Assembly: GCF_001895005.1 (NCBI RefSeq)
Contig: NZ_BCXH01000001.1
Location: forward strand, 744,001-808,000
DNA from: Rhodococcus yunnanensis NBRC 103083
GTDB lineage: Bacteria > Actinomycetota > Actinomycetes > Mycobacteriales > Mycobacteriaceae
DNA: 64,000 nt
Direction: 5' to 3'
Shown here: positions 19,943 through 29,932 of the stretch, piece by piece
Layout: each line of letters opens with the position of its first letter
Position numbering within the stretch: position 1 is the first letter of the stretch
The notes under the pieces: model-generated
Databases searched by the model: none
What the model was told of the DNA's origin: nothing
The model's input: only the letters and a program-made list of their open reading frames with translations
Translations under genes and position numbers: made by a program

Positions 19943-20448
19943 TGAAACTCGACAAGTACACCGACTCGCTGCGCGCCGACCTGGCTGCCGCCGCCGCCCT
20001 CGGCGACGAACACACACGCAGGACCGCCGAAGCGCTCGGCGCCGCAGCCGAGGCGTCGGCCCGACTCATGCTGCTCGGTGCCCTGTCCGAATTCGCAGCC
20101 GAGATCTCTACCGAACTCGACGACCGATCCGTTCATGTACGGCTCGACGGCACCGACGCGGTCGGCGAGGTTCGTCGAAGGATCGACGAGGCCGGCAGTG
20201 ACGACAGAACGAGCAGCGAGAACCCCGACGCACCGGACGGCACCTCCGCCCGATCGACCGACGACTATCCGACGATGGAGGACGTCACCGGCGAAATGAG
20301 GCGAGTCACGCTGCGCATGGTCGAACACATGAAGGATCGCGCCGAGGAAGCTGCGTCGTCGAACGGCGTATCACTCAATTCCTGGCTTTCACAGGCGGTT
20401 CAAGGCGCGCTACGTGACCAGATGCGCAAGGAACGACCCAACTTCTGA
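19942..20448 (+). CDS. Ribbon-helix-helix (Arc/HicB-like) DNA-binding protein
   Basis: A 168-residue protein. The C-terminal 45 residues (RVTLRMVEHMKDRAEEAASS then NGVSLNSWLSQAVQGALRDQ) have the strand-helix-helix pattern of Arc/CopG/HicB-type DNA-binding domains. The N-terminal 75 residues are helical and Ala-rich, and a charged, Ser/Asp-rich linker joins the two. No toxin gene is adjacent: thyX is divergent and zwf converges two bases after the stop, so it is more likely a stand-alone repressor than an antitoxin. The 5' array of TGACGTC boxes supports autoregulation. Confidence 0.75.
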   Translation: MKLDKYTDSLRADLAAAAALGDEHTRRTAEALGAAAEASARLMLLGALSEFAAEISTELDDRSVHVRLDGTDAVGEVRRRIDEAGSDDRTSSENPDAPDGTSARSTDDYPTMEDVTGEMRRVTLRMVEHMKDRAEEAASSNGVSLNSWLSQAVQGALRDQMRKERPNF

Positions 20449-20450
20449 CA

Positions 20451-21905
20451 CTATCTCTTCTCGCGCCACGCACGTTCGAACGGCAGTCGCCACGCGTGCG
20501 GCGCGATCAACTGGTGAATTGCGTTCGGCCCCCACGATCCCGGTGTGTACAGCCGGACCGGCGGCGGATCGGCGAGCAACGGCGCCGATACCTCCCACAG
20601 TCGCTCGATGCCTTCCGCCGTCGTGAACAGTGTGTGATCGCCGTGCATCGCATCGAGAATCAGCCGCTCGTAGGCCTCGAGTACGTCGGAGACACGTTCG
20701 GTTTCCTGGATTGCGAACTGCATCGACAATTTGTCCAGCCGCATGCCGGGTCCCGGCCTCTTGCCGTAGAACGAGAGCGAGACCTTCGAGGCGTCGGCCA
20801 GGTCGAACGTCAGATGATCCGGTCCCTGCGCGCCGACACCCGATCCTGCAGGAAACATGCTCTTCGGCGGTTCCCGGAATGCGATCGAGATGATGCGTTG
20901 TCCCTCGGCCAGCCGCTTTCCTGTCCGCAGATAGAACGGCACCCCCGCCCACCGCCAGTTGTCGATCTCGCATCGCAGTGCGACGAAGGTATCGGTCTCC
21001 GAATCCGGCGCCACCCCTGGCTCGTCGCGGTACCCGGAGTACTGCCCGCGCACCACCTTTCGTGGATCCAGCGGGACCATGGAACGAAAGACCTTGTTCT
21101 TCTCCTCGCTGATCGCACTCGGTTCCAGTGCCGTCGGCGGTTCCATCGCCATGAACGCGAGTACTTGGAAAAGGTGTGTCACCACCATGTCCTTGAACGC
21201 GCCGGTCGACTCGTAGAAATTCGCTCGTCCGTCGAGCGTGAGCTTCTCGGGTATGTCGATCTGGATGTGGTCGATGAAGTTGCGATTCCAGATGGGCTCG
21301 AACAGCCCGTTCGCGAATCGAAACGCCAGGATGTTCTGCGCTGGTTCCTTGCCGAGGAAGTGATCGATACGGAAGATCTGGTCCTCGTCGAACGTCTCGT
21401 GGACCTTCGCGTTCAATGCGATGGCACTCGCGAGGTCGGTCCCGAACGGCTTCTCCATGATGATGCGGGATCGTTTGACCAGGTCCGCGGCGCCGAGCAT
21501 CTCCACGACGGCCAGCGCGGCCTTGGGCGGCACGCTGAGATAGTGAAGTCTGCGCGAGTCAGGACCGAGTTCGATTTCCGCCCGTGCCACGGCTTCTCCC
21601 AGCGCGGCAGGCCCCGCCTTCTGGGAGACGTAGCTCAATTTTCCGGCGAACTGACGCCACTGCTCCTCGGAGACTTTGCGTGAGGAGAACTCGTCGATTG
21701 CTTCGAGCGCCATCTGTCGGAATTCGTCGCTCGTCATCTCCTCGAGCGAGGTGCCTACGACGCGTATGCGTGGGGCCAGATCCGACAGCGCGAGATGCAT
21801 CATCCCGGACAAGAGTTTGCGACGTGCCAGGTCGCCGGTTGCTCCGAACAGTACGACGACCTGAGGTGGCAGTTCGCTGGAGTGCAGAGACGCGTGCGAG
21901 GTCAC
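20451..21905 (-). CDS. zwf: Glucose-6-phosphate dehydrogenase
   Basis: Oxidises glucose 6-phosphate to 6-phosphogluconolactone with NADP in the pentose phosphate pathway. The 484-residue protein has [15 protein letters not shown] (nucleotide fold) at about residues 17-31 and the active-site peptide [15 protein letters not shown] near residue 180. GTG start. No opcA, tal, tkt or pgl is adjacent, unlike the usual actinobacterial pentose operon, so this is probably a stand-alone paralog such as Rv1121 (zwf1). Confidence 0.94.
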   Translation of the reverse strand: MTSHASLHSSELPPQVVVLFGATGDLARRKLLSGMMHLALSDLAPRIRVVGTSLEEMTSDEFRQMALEAIDEFSSRKVSEEQWRQFAGKLSYVSQKAGPAALGEAVARAEIELGPDSRRLHYLSVPPKAALAVVEMLGAADLVKRSRIIMEKPFGTDLASAIALNAKVHETFDEDQIFRIDHFLGKEPAQNILAFRFANGLFEPIWNRNFIDHIQIDIPEKLTLDGRANFYESTGAFKDMVVTHLFQVLAFMAMEPPTALEPSAISEEKNKVFRSMVPLDPRKVVRGQYSGYRDEPGVAPDSETDTFVALRCEIDNWRWAGVPFYLRTGKRLAEGQRIISIAFREPPKSMFPAGSGVGAQGPDHLTFDLADASKVSLSFYGKRPGPGMRLDKLSMQFAIQETERVSDVLEAYERLILDAMHGDHTLFTTAEGIERLWEVSAPLLADPPPVRLYTPGSWGPNAIHQLIAPHAWRLPFERAWREKR

Positions 21906-21956
21906 ACCGGTGATAGTGGCACCATTCGACCGTGTCCGCTGAACGAACCCGGAAGT

Positions 21957-23177
21957 TCACCCGGCAGCAGCGAGCGCGGCCACCAGATCGCCCCTCTCGC
22001 CGACGACGACGCGCTCGAGTTCGAGCCAGTCCGCCATTTCTCGGAGCTCCTGCATCAACTCCGCCGCGACGGCTCCGGCATCGCGGTCGCCGTCCAAGAA
22101 CGCCCCGAGCACCTGTAGCTCGGACCGCGCTCGGTCCCCTTTGAGGTCGACGCGGGCGACCAACTCGTCGCCGAGCAGAAACGGGAAGACGTAGTAACCG
22201 TGAGTTCGCTTGTGCTGCGGCGTGTAGATCTCGATCCGGTAGTGGAAATCGAAGAGTCGCTCGACGCGCGGCCGGAAGAAGATCATCGGATCGAACGGGC
22301 ACAGCAACGCACGCCCGCGCGCAGACCGTGGTACCCGAGCCTCGCTGTGCAGATACGCCTGCGCGCCCCACCCCCGCACGTGCACCGGCTCCAGAGTTCC
22401 GTCCTCGACGAGATCGGTGATCGCATTCTTGGTCTGCTTCTGCGAAAGCCGGTAGTAGTCACGGAGATCCGGCTCTGTTGCGATGCCGAGTGCACCAGCG
22501 GATTTCGACACGAGCGTACGAACTGCGTCTTCCTCGTCCACCTCCCGGGCGAGGATAGCGGCGGGAATCACGTGCTCGGTCAGGTCGTAGTGACGAACGA
22601 ATCCGGCACGGGTCGCCACCGACACGACGCCCGCGGCGAACAGTTGCTCGCACACGACCTTGACTTCGCTTCGATCCCACCACGGCCCCTTGCGACCGGG
22701 GCGCTCGACTTCGAGTTCGCGTTCGATGTCCCCCGCACTCGACGGACCTCGATCGGCGATGACGCCGAGAACGTCGTCGGCGAGGGTCGGATTCCGTTCG
22801 AGGATCGACTTGGCACCGCCCCACCTACCGTGCTCGTACAACTGTGTCCGCCAGCGCATCAGCGGCCAGTCCTCCACGGGAATCAACGCGGCCTCGTGTG
22901 CCCAGTACTCGACCAGCTTTCTGGGTCGCCGCGTCGTGTCGGTCCACGCTGCGGTGTCGAGATCGCTTCGGTCGTACGAACCGATCCGACTGAACACCGG
23001 CGCGTAGTGCGCGCGAACCAGCACCGACACCGAGTCGATCTGTAGCAACTGTGTCCGGCCGAGGACGTTCGCCACGGCCCGCGGCGAGGCAGAGCCGACC
23101 GTGGCCTTGCGTGGCGTTGCCAATCCCTGCGCAGCCAGCGCGGTACGTCTGGCCATGGCAGCACTCATGTCGCGCAT
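21957..23177 (-). CDS. YcaQ/AlkX-like DNA glycosylase (winged-helix, HTH_42)
   Basis: A 406-residue protein of the HTH_42 superfamily, to which the DNA interstrand-crosslink glycosylases AlkZ and YcaQ belong. It has LLQIDSVSVLVRAHYAPVFS near residue 45, where the family catalytic motif sits. Here it reads Q-I-D, the form I associate with the YcaQ branch rather than the Q-x-Q of self-resistance AlkZ enzymes. Later segments GRALLCPFDPMIFFRPRVER and KRTHGYYVFPFLLGDELVAR are also typical. The start is uncertain: ATG at 23177 (MRDMSAAMARR), 23168 or an upstream codon at 23261. No antibiotic cluster is adjacent, so a general repair role is likely. Confidence 0.78.
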   Translation of the reverse strand: MRDMSAAMARRTALAAQGLATPRKATVGSASPRAVANVLGRTQLLQIDSVSVLVRAHYAPVFSRIGSYDRSDLDTAAWTDTTRRPRKLVEYWAHEAALIPVEDWPLMRWRTQLYEHGRWGGAKSILERNPTLADDVLGVIADRGPSSAGDIERELEVERPGRKGPWWDRSEVKVVCEQLFAAGVVSVATRAGFVRHYDLTEHVIPAAILAREVDEEDAVRTLVSKSAGALGIATEPDLRDYYRLSQKQTKNAITDLVEDGTLEPVHVRGWGAQAYLHSEARVPRSARGRALLCPFDPMIFFRPRVERLFDFHYRIEIYTPQHKRTHGYYVFPFLLGDELVARVDLKGDRARSELQVLGAFLDGDRDAGAVAAELMQELREMADWLELERVVVGERGDLVAALAAAG

Positions 23178-23349
23178 GAGGCCACCATGCCACGCGGCTA
23201 CGACACGAAAGGGCTCAGGGATTCCTGCCGTGCGAACGAGCGCCTGGGACCTGCGTTCCAATACACGGCCCTGTGGTGGACAGCGGCGCCGGACCCTTGG
23301 TGATACTCGGCCGGTGGAAACGCCGCGTACACGTCCGCTGTTCTACCGC

Positions 23350-23799
23350 TCATCCCATCAACGTTGCCGCCAACGTGCCGCCCAGCTCGTAGCACGCGTC
23401 TCGGGCGGCCTTGTCCACAGCGGTGACTTCGAGACCTGCGGCAGCCTTCTCCAGACCCCAGCCCGTCGCGATCTTCTGCACCGCGGTGGCCGCGCCCGCC
23501 GTGTCGTTGTTGCCGTGCACCCACAACCCGTACGGACGGCCTGCGACTGCGTCCAGGCACGTGTAGTACGTGGTGTCGAAGAAGTGTTTGAGCGCTCCGC
23601 TCATGTACCCGAAGTTGGCGGACGTTCCGAACAGATATCCGTCTGCTTCCAGCACGTCGGGCACCGTCGCACCCAGAGCGGGAACACTGCGCACCGTCAC
23701 ACCCTCGATGCCCGGGTCCGCCGCTCCTGCCAGTACCGCCTCGAGCAATTCGCGAGTCGGCGGCGACGGCGTGTGATGAACGACGAGGAGGACGGTCAT
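23350..23799 (-). CDS. Flavodoxin-fold NAD(P)H-dependent reductase-like protein
   Basis: A 149-residue flavodoxin-like protein starting MTVLLVVHHTPSPPTRELLE with the phosphate-binding loop and GTSANFGYMSGALKHFFD, a common FMN-binding stretch of WrbA-like and NADPH-FMN reductases. It resembles the conserved hypothetical found beside dapB in mycobacteria (Rv2771c). It overlaps the upstream membrane-protein gene by four bases, so they form an operon with dapB. Substrate unknown. Confidence 0.8.
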   Translation of the reverse strand: MTVLLVVHHTPSPPTRELLEAVLAGAADPGIEGVTVRSVPALGATVPDVLEADGYLFGTSANFGYMSGALKHFFDTTYYTCLDAVAGRPYGLWVHGNNDTAGAATAVQKIATGWGLEKAAAGLEVTAVDKAARDACYELGGTLAATLMG

Positions 23800-24263
23800 C
23801 GCGAAGCGGTCTCGTCTCGTTCGAGTTCGACGGCCCGCTTCATCGTCTCGCGTGCGCGTCCTCGGTCACCCGCGTAGTCGTACGCCCTGGCGAGACGGTA
23901 CGAGTTGCGCCAGTTGTCGGGGTCCTTCTCCCACTCGCCCTTGACCTTCTGGAACATCTCGTCCGCCGCGTCGCGAGCGATTCTCCCGGAGGGCATGCGC
24001 GGCAGATCGGACACATCGAGTTCGAGATCCTCGTCGCGAATACGGTCCGCAAGATGCTGATGCTCGAAACCCGCTTTGAGGGTTGCCCAGACGATCCACA
24101 GACCCAGAATCGGCAGCAGGATCACCCCGATGCCGAGCCCGATACTCACTGCCCCGCCATCCTGGATCAGTGACACACCTCGGCTGCCGAGAAGATAGAA
24201 GTAGAAACCGAGGATCAGCACCATCACGGCGATGGTGATCAGAACTTTCGTCGCTTTGTTCAT
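23796..24263 (-). CDS. Two-helix membrane protein with C-terminal TPR-like tail (Rv2772c-like)
   Basis: A 155-residue protein with two N-terminal membrane helices (KVLITIAVMVLILGFYFYLL and ISIGLGIGVILLPILG-type segment) and a soluble tail ending DNWRNSYRLARAYDYAGDRG, which resembles a tetratricopeptide helix pair. The equivalent Rv2772c is next to dapB in mycobacteria. It ends within the start of the flavodoxin gene and starts seven bases after dapB. Function unknown; the tail suggests protein contacts at the membrane. Confidence 0.75.
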   Translation of the reverse strand: MNKATKVLITIAVMVLILGFYFYLLGSRGVSLIQDGGAVSIGLGIGVILLPILGLWIVWATLKAGFEHQHLADRIRDEDLELDVSDLPRMPSGRIARDAADEMFQKVKGEWEKDPDNWRNSYRLARAYDYAGDRGRARETMKRAVELERDETASR

Positions 24264-24270
24264 GGTGGCC

Positions 24271-25074
<804 letters not shown>

Positions 25075-25149
25075 CTACTGACCTCGGCCCACCCTCGGTC
25101 GGGTCGGTAAGGGATCGATGAAGATCGCGTCCCGGATATCGTTGGCTGA

Positions 25150-25216
25150 TCTCCGCACTGGCACTGCTACGCAGAGCGGAGGTTCTCGCACCCTGCGGAG
25201 CCGGGGTGCGAGAGCC
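25150..25216 (+). promoter_or_regulatory. Two adjacent stem-loops upstream of the ABC ATPase gene
   Basis: A first stem pairs CTCCGC (25151-25156) with GCGGAG (25176-25181). A second pairs 13 bases at 25181-25193 with 25204-25216 (one G-U pair) around a 10-base loop. A second copy of GCGGAG occurs in the loop of stem two (25195-25200), so CTCCGC has two possible partners. The structure ends 31 bases before the GTG at 25248 and would lie in the 5' leader. Whether it is a terminator, a leader structure or chance is not known. Confidence 0.4.
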
Positions 25217-25247
25217 GGACCTCACCGCGAGAGATACGGTCACCCTC

Positions 25248-26060
25248 GTGACCACAGAAGCCACCACCGACAGCGTGCTGTTCGCGGACAACGTCGATCT
25301 CGTCCGCGGAGGAAGGTACCTCCTGAGCCAGGCAACGGTACGCGTGGAGCAGGGCGAACACTGGGTTCTTCTCGGTGCGAACGGGGCAGGCAAGAGCACA
25401 CTGCTCAGTCTTCTCGGCGCGTTCGTCCATCCCACCCACGGGACCGTCCACGTCCTCGGACACCAGCTCGGCCGGGTCGACATGCGCGAGCTACGAACAC
25501 ACATCGGCCATGTCGACCCTCGGCTTCGCGTCGAAGCACCGCTGACGTTGCTCGAGGTCGTGTTCACCGGGTTGACCAACACTCCCGATCTGATTCCGCG
25601 GTGGTCGCCGACCGACGAGCAGGTTGCCCGTGCTCACGCACTGATCGACTCGCTCGGGGTGGCGCACCGCAGCGGCTCGTCGTGGCACACTCTGTCGCAA
25701 GGCGAACGCGGGCGCGCGCTGATCGCGCGCGCATTGCTTCCCGATCCCGCGGTATTGCTTCTCGACGAGCCCGCTACCGGTCTCGATCTCGCTGCACGAG
25801 AACAGCTTCTGACGGCGCTGGACGACCTGCGCGGCGAACATCCTTCGCTGGCCAGCATTCTCGTCACGCATCATCTGGAAGAGATTCCGGCGTCGACGTC
25901 GCACGCCGTTCTGATACGTGACGGCCGCATCATGGCCGACGGTCATGTCGACGACGTTCTCACGACGAAGAACATCAGCGAATGTTTCGATCACCCCATC
26001 GAGATCAGCAGGCGGAACGGCAGGTGGGTAGCGACCGCGACTCAGAAGGTGATGACCTGA
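25248..26060 (+). CDS. Orphan ABC transporter ATP-binding protein
   Basis: A 270-residue ABC ATPase with Walker A GANGAGKS at residues 43-50, signature LSQGERGRALIARALL, Walker B VLLLDEPATGLD and switch His in SILVTHHLEEIP. The signature Gln/Gly-Glu form and the overall pattern recall single-domain ATPases of the ModF/YlmA kind. There is no permease or binding protein nearby. The GTG at 25248 (VTTEATTDSVLF) is preferred to an upstream in-frame start at 25206. Its 3' end overlaps the dehydrogenase on the other strand by 19 bases. Confidence 0.85.
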   Translation: MTTEATTDSVLFADNVDLVRGGRYLLSQATVRVEQGEHWVLLGANGAGKSTLLSLLGAFVHPTHGTVHVLGHQLGRVDMRELRTHIGHVDPRLRVEAPLTLLEVVFTGLTNTPDLIPRWSPTDEQVARAHALIDSLGVAHRSGSSWHTLSQGERGRALIARALLPDPAVLLLDEPATGLDLAAREQLLTALDDLRGEHPSLASILVTHHLEEIPASTSHAVLIRDGRIMADGHVDDVLTTKNISECFDHPIEISRRNGRWVATATQKVMT

Positions 26061-27145
26061 CGGATTGCGTTGCCGTCGGCGAGTTCGTCCATGCCGCTGT
26101 TGATCTCGTCCAGCGTGATACGCGAGGAGATCAACTTCTCCACCGGAAGCCGTCCCTCGCGCCACATTTGGGCGTACGTGGGAATGTCGCGGGCCGGCAC
26201 CGCCGAACCCAGGTAGCTTCCGATGATGGTTCGAGCTTCGGCGACGAGGCCCAACGGTGAGATCGTCGAGCGCGCGTCGGGCGAAGGCAGTCCGACGGTG
26301 ATCGTCTTACCGCCCGGTGCCGTCGCCGCGACGGCGGCCTCGAACGCCCGTGCGTTGCCCGCGGCCTCGATGACGATGTCGGCTTTGATGCCCTTCTCCT
26401 CGCGCTCGGCCGGTGTGTATGTCTGTGTCGCACCGAGTTCGCGTGCAGTGGTGAGCTTTTCCGATACTCCGTCGACGCCGATCACTTCTCCCGCTCCTAC
26501 GGACACCGCGGTGAGAACGGCTGCCATGCCGACGCCGCCGAGCCCGACGACCATGACCGACTGACCTGCTTTCGGCCGGCCGGCGTTGAGAACTGCGCCC
26601 CCGCCGGTCAGGACAGCACAACCCAGTACGGCTGCAATATCGGCAGGAATGTCGTCATCCACCGCGACCACCGATTTGCGACTGACAACGGCGTGCGTCG
26701 CGAATCCGGACACCCCGAGATGGTGCTTGACCTCGGCACCGTCGCGCGTCAGACGTGCGCCGCCGTCCAGTAGCGTTCCCTCGTTGTTCGCGGCGCTACC
26801 CGGGATGCACGGCATCAGTCCGTCCGTGCGGCACCCCGCACAGTCGCCGCAGCGAGGAAGGAAGGTCATCACGACACGGGTTCCGATGGGGAGGTCGTCG
26901 ACCCCCGACCCGAGTGCCTCGACCCGTCCCGAGGCCTCGTGGCCGAGCAGCATCGGCACCGGACGCACCCTGTTGCCGTCCACGACCGACAGATCGGAGT
27001 GGCACAGGCCCGCAGCCTCTATGCGGATCAGAAGCTCACCCTCCCCGGGAGGGGCCAGATCCAGCTCCGAGATGGAGATGGGCTGCGACTCGGCGAAGGG
27101 CCGTGAGCGTCCGATTTCCTCGAGTACTGCGCCGCGAATTCTCAT
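26042..27145 (-). CDS. Zinc-dependent alcohol dehydrogenase (MDR family)
   Basis: A 367-residue medium-chain dehydrogenase. The catalytic zinc region GLCHSDLSVVDG and GHEASGRVEALG is present, the structural zinc lobe has CGDCAGCRTDGLMPC with its four cysteines, and the NAD-binding loop is VMVVGLGGVGMAAVL. It resembles the class III and mycothiol/aryl alcohol dehydrogenase branch; the substrate is not assignable. ATG at 27145. Immediately upstream is a 21-bp tandem repeat that fills the promoter region. Confidence 0.87.
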   Translation of the reverse strand: MRIRGAVLEEIGRSRPFAESQPISISELDLAPPGEGELLIRIEAAGLCHSDLSVVDGNRVRPVPMLLGHEASGRVEALGSGVDDLPIGTRVVMTFLPRCGDCAGCRTDGLMPCIPGSAANNEGTLLDGGARLTRDGAEVKHHLGVSGFATHAVVSRKSVVAVDDDIPADIAAVLGCAVLTGGGAVLNAGRPKAGQSVMVVGLGGVGMAAVLTAVSVGAGEVIGVDGVSEKLTTARELGATQTYTPAEREEKGIKADIVIEAAGNARAFEAAVAATAPGGKTITVGLPSPDARSTISPLGLVAEARTIIGSYLGSAVPARDIPTYAQMWREGRLPVEKLISSRITLDEINSGMDELADGNAIRQVITF

Positions 27146-27152
27146 GGCCCTA

Positions 27153-27227
27153 CTGTAGGTCAGGACGATACCGCTGTAGGTCAGGACGATACGGCTGTAG
27201 GTCAGGACGATACGGCTGTAGGTCAGG
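27153..27227. repeat. 21-bp tandem repeat in the dehydrogenase promoter region
   Basis: Units begin at 27153, 27174, 27195 and 27216 (ctgtaggtcaggacgatac plus two bases), the last one partial at 12 bases. They fill nearly all of the gap between the glycosidase stop codon (27231) and the dehydrogenase ATG (27145). On the minus strand each unit offers TATCGT, a possible -10 element, so copy number could change promoter number or spacing. Confidence 0.9.
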
Positions 27228-27230
27228 TAG

Positions 27231-29909
27231 TTACAGCGGCAGTCGCGGTCTCAGCAGGTGGGCTACCAGACCGGTCCATCCGGTCTGATGCGATGCACCG
27301 AGCCCCTCGCCGGTGTCGCCGTCGAAATACTCGTTGAAGGTCGGGTGCACGCTCCACAACGGATCGTCACTGGACTCGATGCGTTGCCCGTCCGCCGGTC
27401 GCTTGCCGTCCACAGGTCGGAACAGCGCCGCGAGGCCGTTGTCGATGAGATCGGCCGCGTCGGTCAGTGTGCGGTGATTACCCGATCCGGTGGGAATTTC
27501 GATGGTGAAAGTATCGCCGTAGTGACGGCCGTAGGCGCGCAGTTTGTCTGCGAGCAGTACGTTGACCGGGAACCAGACCGGGCCGCGCCAGTTCGAGTTG
27601 CCACCGAACATCCCTGTCCGCGACTCCCCCGGCTCGTATTCGATAGACAGGCTGCGGCCACCGATATCGTATGTGACACCGTCTCGATAGGACGCAGACA
27701 ACGACCGAATACCGAACTGCGACAGGAACTCCTCGGAATCGAACATGCGCGCGAGCACTCTCCTGAGTCGCTCCGGTTCGACGAACGACAACAGGACTCG
27801 CACCTCGTCGCCGTCCTTACGAGCGAGCAGCGGCGACACCATTTCCGGCCGACGACGCTGAACCCAACGCAGTCGGGCTGTGAGGTCCGGGCATTCGTCT
27901 TCGACCCACGACGGAATCTCGGTGGCACCGAGTATCGGCAACAGCCCGACCATGGACCGCACACGCAGTGGAACCGCGTCACCGTCGGGCGGGACGAGAA
28001 CGTCGTAGAAGAAGCCGTCTTCTTCGTGCCACAACGAGATGTGCTGCGAGCCGAACGATTTCACGGCTCGGGCGATGGACAGGAAATGCGCGAAGAACTT
28101 GGTGGCGACGTCGTCCCATGCGCTGTCGTGACGTGCCAGTTCGAGCGAGATCTTGAACATCTGCTGGCAGTAGAAGGCCATCCAGCTCGTAGCATCGGAC
28201 TGCTCCAACCGAAAGCCCGGCGGCAAGGGCGCGGACCGATTGAACAGACCGATGTTGTCCATTCCGAGGAAGCCGCCCTCGAAGATGTTCGACCCCTCGG
28301 AGTCCTTCCTGTTCACCCACCACGCGAAGTTGAGCAGTAGTTTCGTGAACACACGCACGAGGAATTCCCGATCGCGGTAGCCGTCGATGCGGTACACGTG
28401 CCACGCGGCCCACGCGTGCACGGGCGGGTTGACGTCGCCGAACTCCCACTCGTACGCCGGCAGCTGCCCGTTGGGGTGCATCGACCACTCACGGCACATG
28501 AGCACGAGCTGCTCCTTGGCGAAATCGGGATCGACATGGGCGAGTGGAATAGTGTGAAAAGCCAAGTCCCACGCAGCGAACCACGGATACTCCCACTCGT
28601 CGGGCATCGAGATGACGTCCGCGAGCGCAAGGTGCCGCCAATGGGTGTTCCTACCCCCTGCACCCTGACGAGTTTCCGGTGCGGGCTCACCCACCTTGTC
28701 GCCTTCGAGCCACTGTTCGACGTCGTATCGGTACAACTGCTTGGTCCACAACAACCCCGCATATGCCCGACGCGCGACATGTCGGTCGCTCTCGTCGAGT
28801 TCGGCTCCGATCACCGACGCGTAGAACTCGTCGGCCTCGGCGCGGCGATCGGCGACGACAGCGTCGAAACCTCGTCCGAAGGTCTGCAAGTCCGGTTCGT
28901 TCGTGGAAAGTCGAAGTTTCACCTCCTTCGTCACACCTGGAGCGATGTCCTCGAAGGAGAACCAGAAAGCCGACTTCGTGCCCGTCTTCTCGGGATTGAC
29001 CGTGGACTCGTCCCCGTTCACGACGCGATGGCCGATTCCGTCCTTGCTGTACGGCGTGCGGTTCTCCTGACCCCACAGTTCCGCGGCGTTGGTTTCGTTG
29101 TCGCAGAACAGAACCTCGGGACCGCCCTCGGCGCTGAGGTAGTACTTGCCGAGAAATCCGTGCTCGGCTTCGATCGCTCGCATCCCGCCCGACTGCAACT
29201 CCGGTGGCACCAGCTCGGTCAGCGTCCCACCGCGTTCGTCGCGACCCCACGCCCAGGTGTTGCGCAGCCACAGGTGCGGCAACAGGTCGACGGACGCGGC
29301 CTCTGGACCATGATTGGTGATGGAGATGACGATGCAGATGTCGTCGGGCGACGCCTTCGCGTACGTCACCTGGACATCGAAGAACCGGTTCTCGTCGAGA
29401 ATGCCCGTGTCCGCGAGTTCGTACTCTCTCTCGTCACGTCCTCTGCCGGCGTTCTCTTCACGTAGTTGCCGGTACGGGTACTCCGCGTGCGGGTACCGGT
29501 ACAGCCACTGCATCCAGCTGTGCGTCGGCGTGCCATCGATGACCCACCAGTACTCCTTGGCGTCCTCGCCGTGGTTGCCTTCACCGTTGGTGAGCCCGAA
29601 CAGTCGCTCCTTGAGAATCGGATCCTTCCGGTTCCACAGAGCGAACGCGAAATTGAGAAAGCCGAAGCGGTCGCTGATTCCGCCCAAACCGTCCTCACCC
29701 CAGCGGTACGCGCGAGCGTGGGACTGGTCGAACGGAAACGATTGCCACGCGTCGCCGTCGGCCGAGTAGTCTTCCCGGACGGTCCCCCACTGCCGACCCG
29801 CCAGGTAGGGGCCCCACTGTCGCCATGGGCCCGTCACCCCCGGCGACTCGGCGAGCCGCGAATGTTCCGCGGAGGACGGCGTGGGTGGTGTTGCGGCAGC
29901 GTCGGTCAC
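27231..29909 (-). CDS. GH63 / MGH1-like glycoside hydrolase
   Basis: An 892-residue protein with an (alpha/alpha)6-type catalytic half resembling mannosyl-oligosaccharide glucosidase (GH63). Seen are [20 protein letters not shown] in the middle and [20 protein letters not shown] and [18 protein letters not shown] towards the C-terminus, typical of MGH1-like enzymes. The N-terminal region ([19 protein letters not shown]) is typical of large bacterial members. No signal peptide is seen, so it is probably cytosolic and may act on compatible-solute glucosides or glycogen-like substrates; substrate unknown. Confidence 0.8.
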   Translation of the reverse strand: MTDAAATPPTPSSAEHSRLAESPGVTGPWRQWGPYLAGRQWGTVREDYSADGDAWQSFPFDQSHARAYRWGEDGLGGISDRFGFLNFAFALWNRKDPILKERLFGLTNGEGNHGEDAKEYWWVIDGTPTHSWMQWLYRYPHAEYPYRQLREENAGRGRDEREYELADTGILDENRFFDVQVTYAKASPDDICIVISITNHGPEAASVDLLPHLWLRNTWAWGRDERGGTLTELVPPELQSGGMRAIEAEHGFLGKYYLSAEGGPEVLFCDNETNAAELWGQENRTPYSKDGIGHRVVNGDESTVNPEKTGTKSAFWFSFEDIAPGVTKEVKLRLSTNEPDLQTFGRGFDAVVADRRAEADEFYASVIGAELDESDRHVARRAYAGLLWTKQLYRYDVEQWLEGDKVGEPAPETRQGAGGRNTHWRHLALADVISMPDEWEYPWFAAWDLAFHTIPLAHVDPDFAKEQLVLMCREWSMHPNGQLPAYEWEFGDVNPPVHAWAAWHVYRIDGYRDREFLVRVFTKLLLNFAWWVNRKDSEGSNIFEGGFLGMDNIGLFNRSAPLPPGFRLEQSDATSWMAFYCQQMFKISLELARHDSAWDDVATKFFAHFLSIARAVKSFGSQHISLWHEEDGFFYDVLVPPDGDAVPLRVRSMVGLLPILGATEIPSWVEDECPDLTARLRWVQRRRPEMVSPLLARKDGDEVRVLLSFVEPERLRRVLARMFDSEEFLSQFGIRSLSASYRDGVTYDIGGRSLSIEYEPGESRTGMFGGNSNWRGPVWFPVNVLLADKLRAYGRHYGDTFTIEIPTGSGNHRTLTDAADLIDNGLAALFRPVDGKRPADGQRIESSDDPLWSVHPTFNEYFDGDTGEGLGASHQTGWTGLVAHLLRPRLPL

Positions 29910-29932
29910 CGCATCAGTCTGCTGGTTTCAGC

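Noticed and set aside
19942..20448. HicB/Arc-type antitoxin of a toxin-antitoxin pair
   Set aside because: No short toxin-like gene is adjacent on either side: thyX is divergent and zwf converges two bases after the stop.
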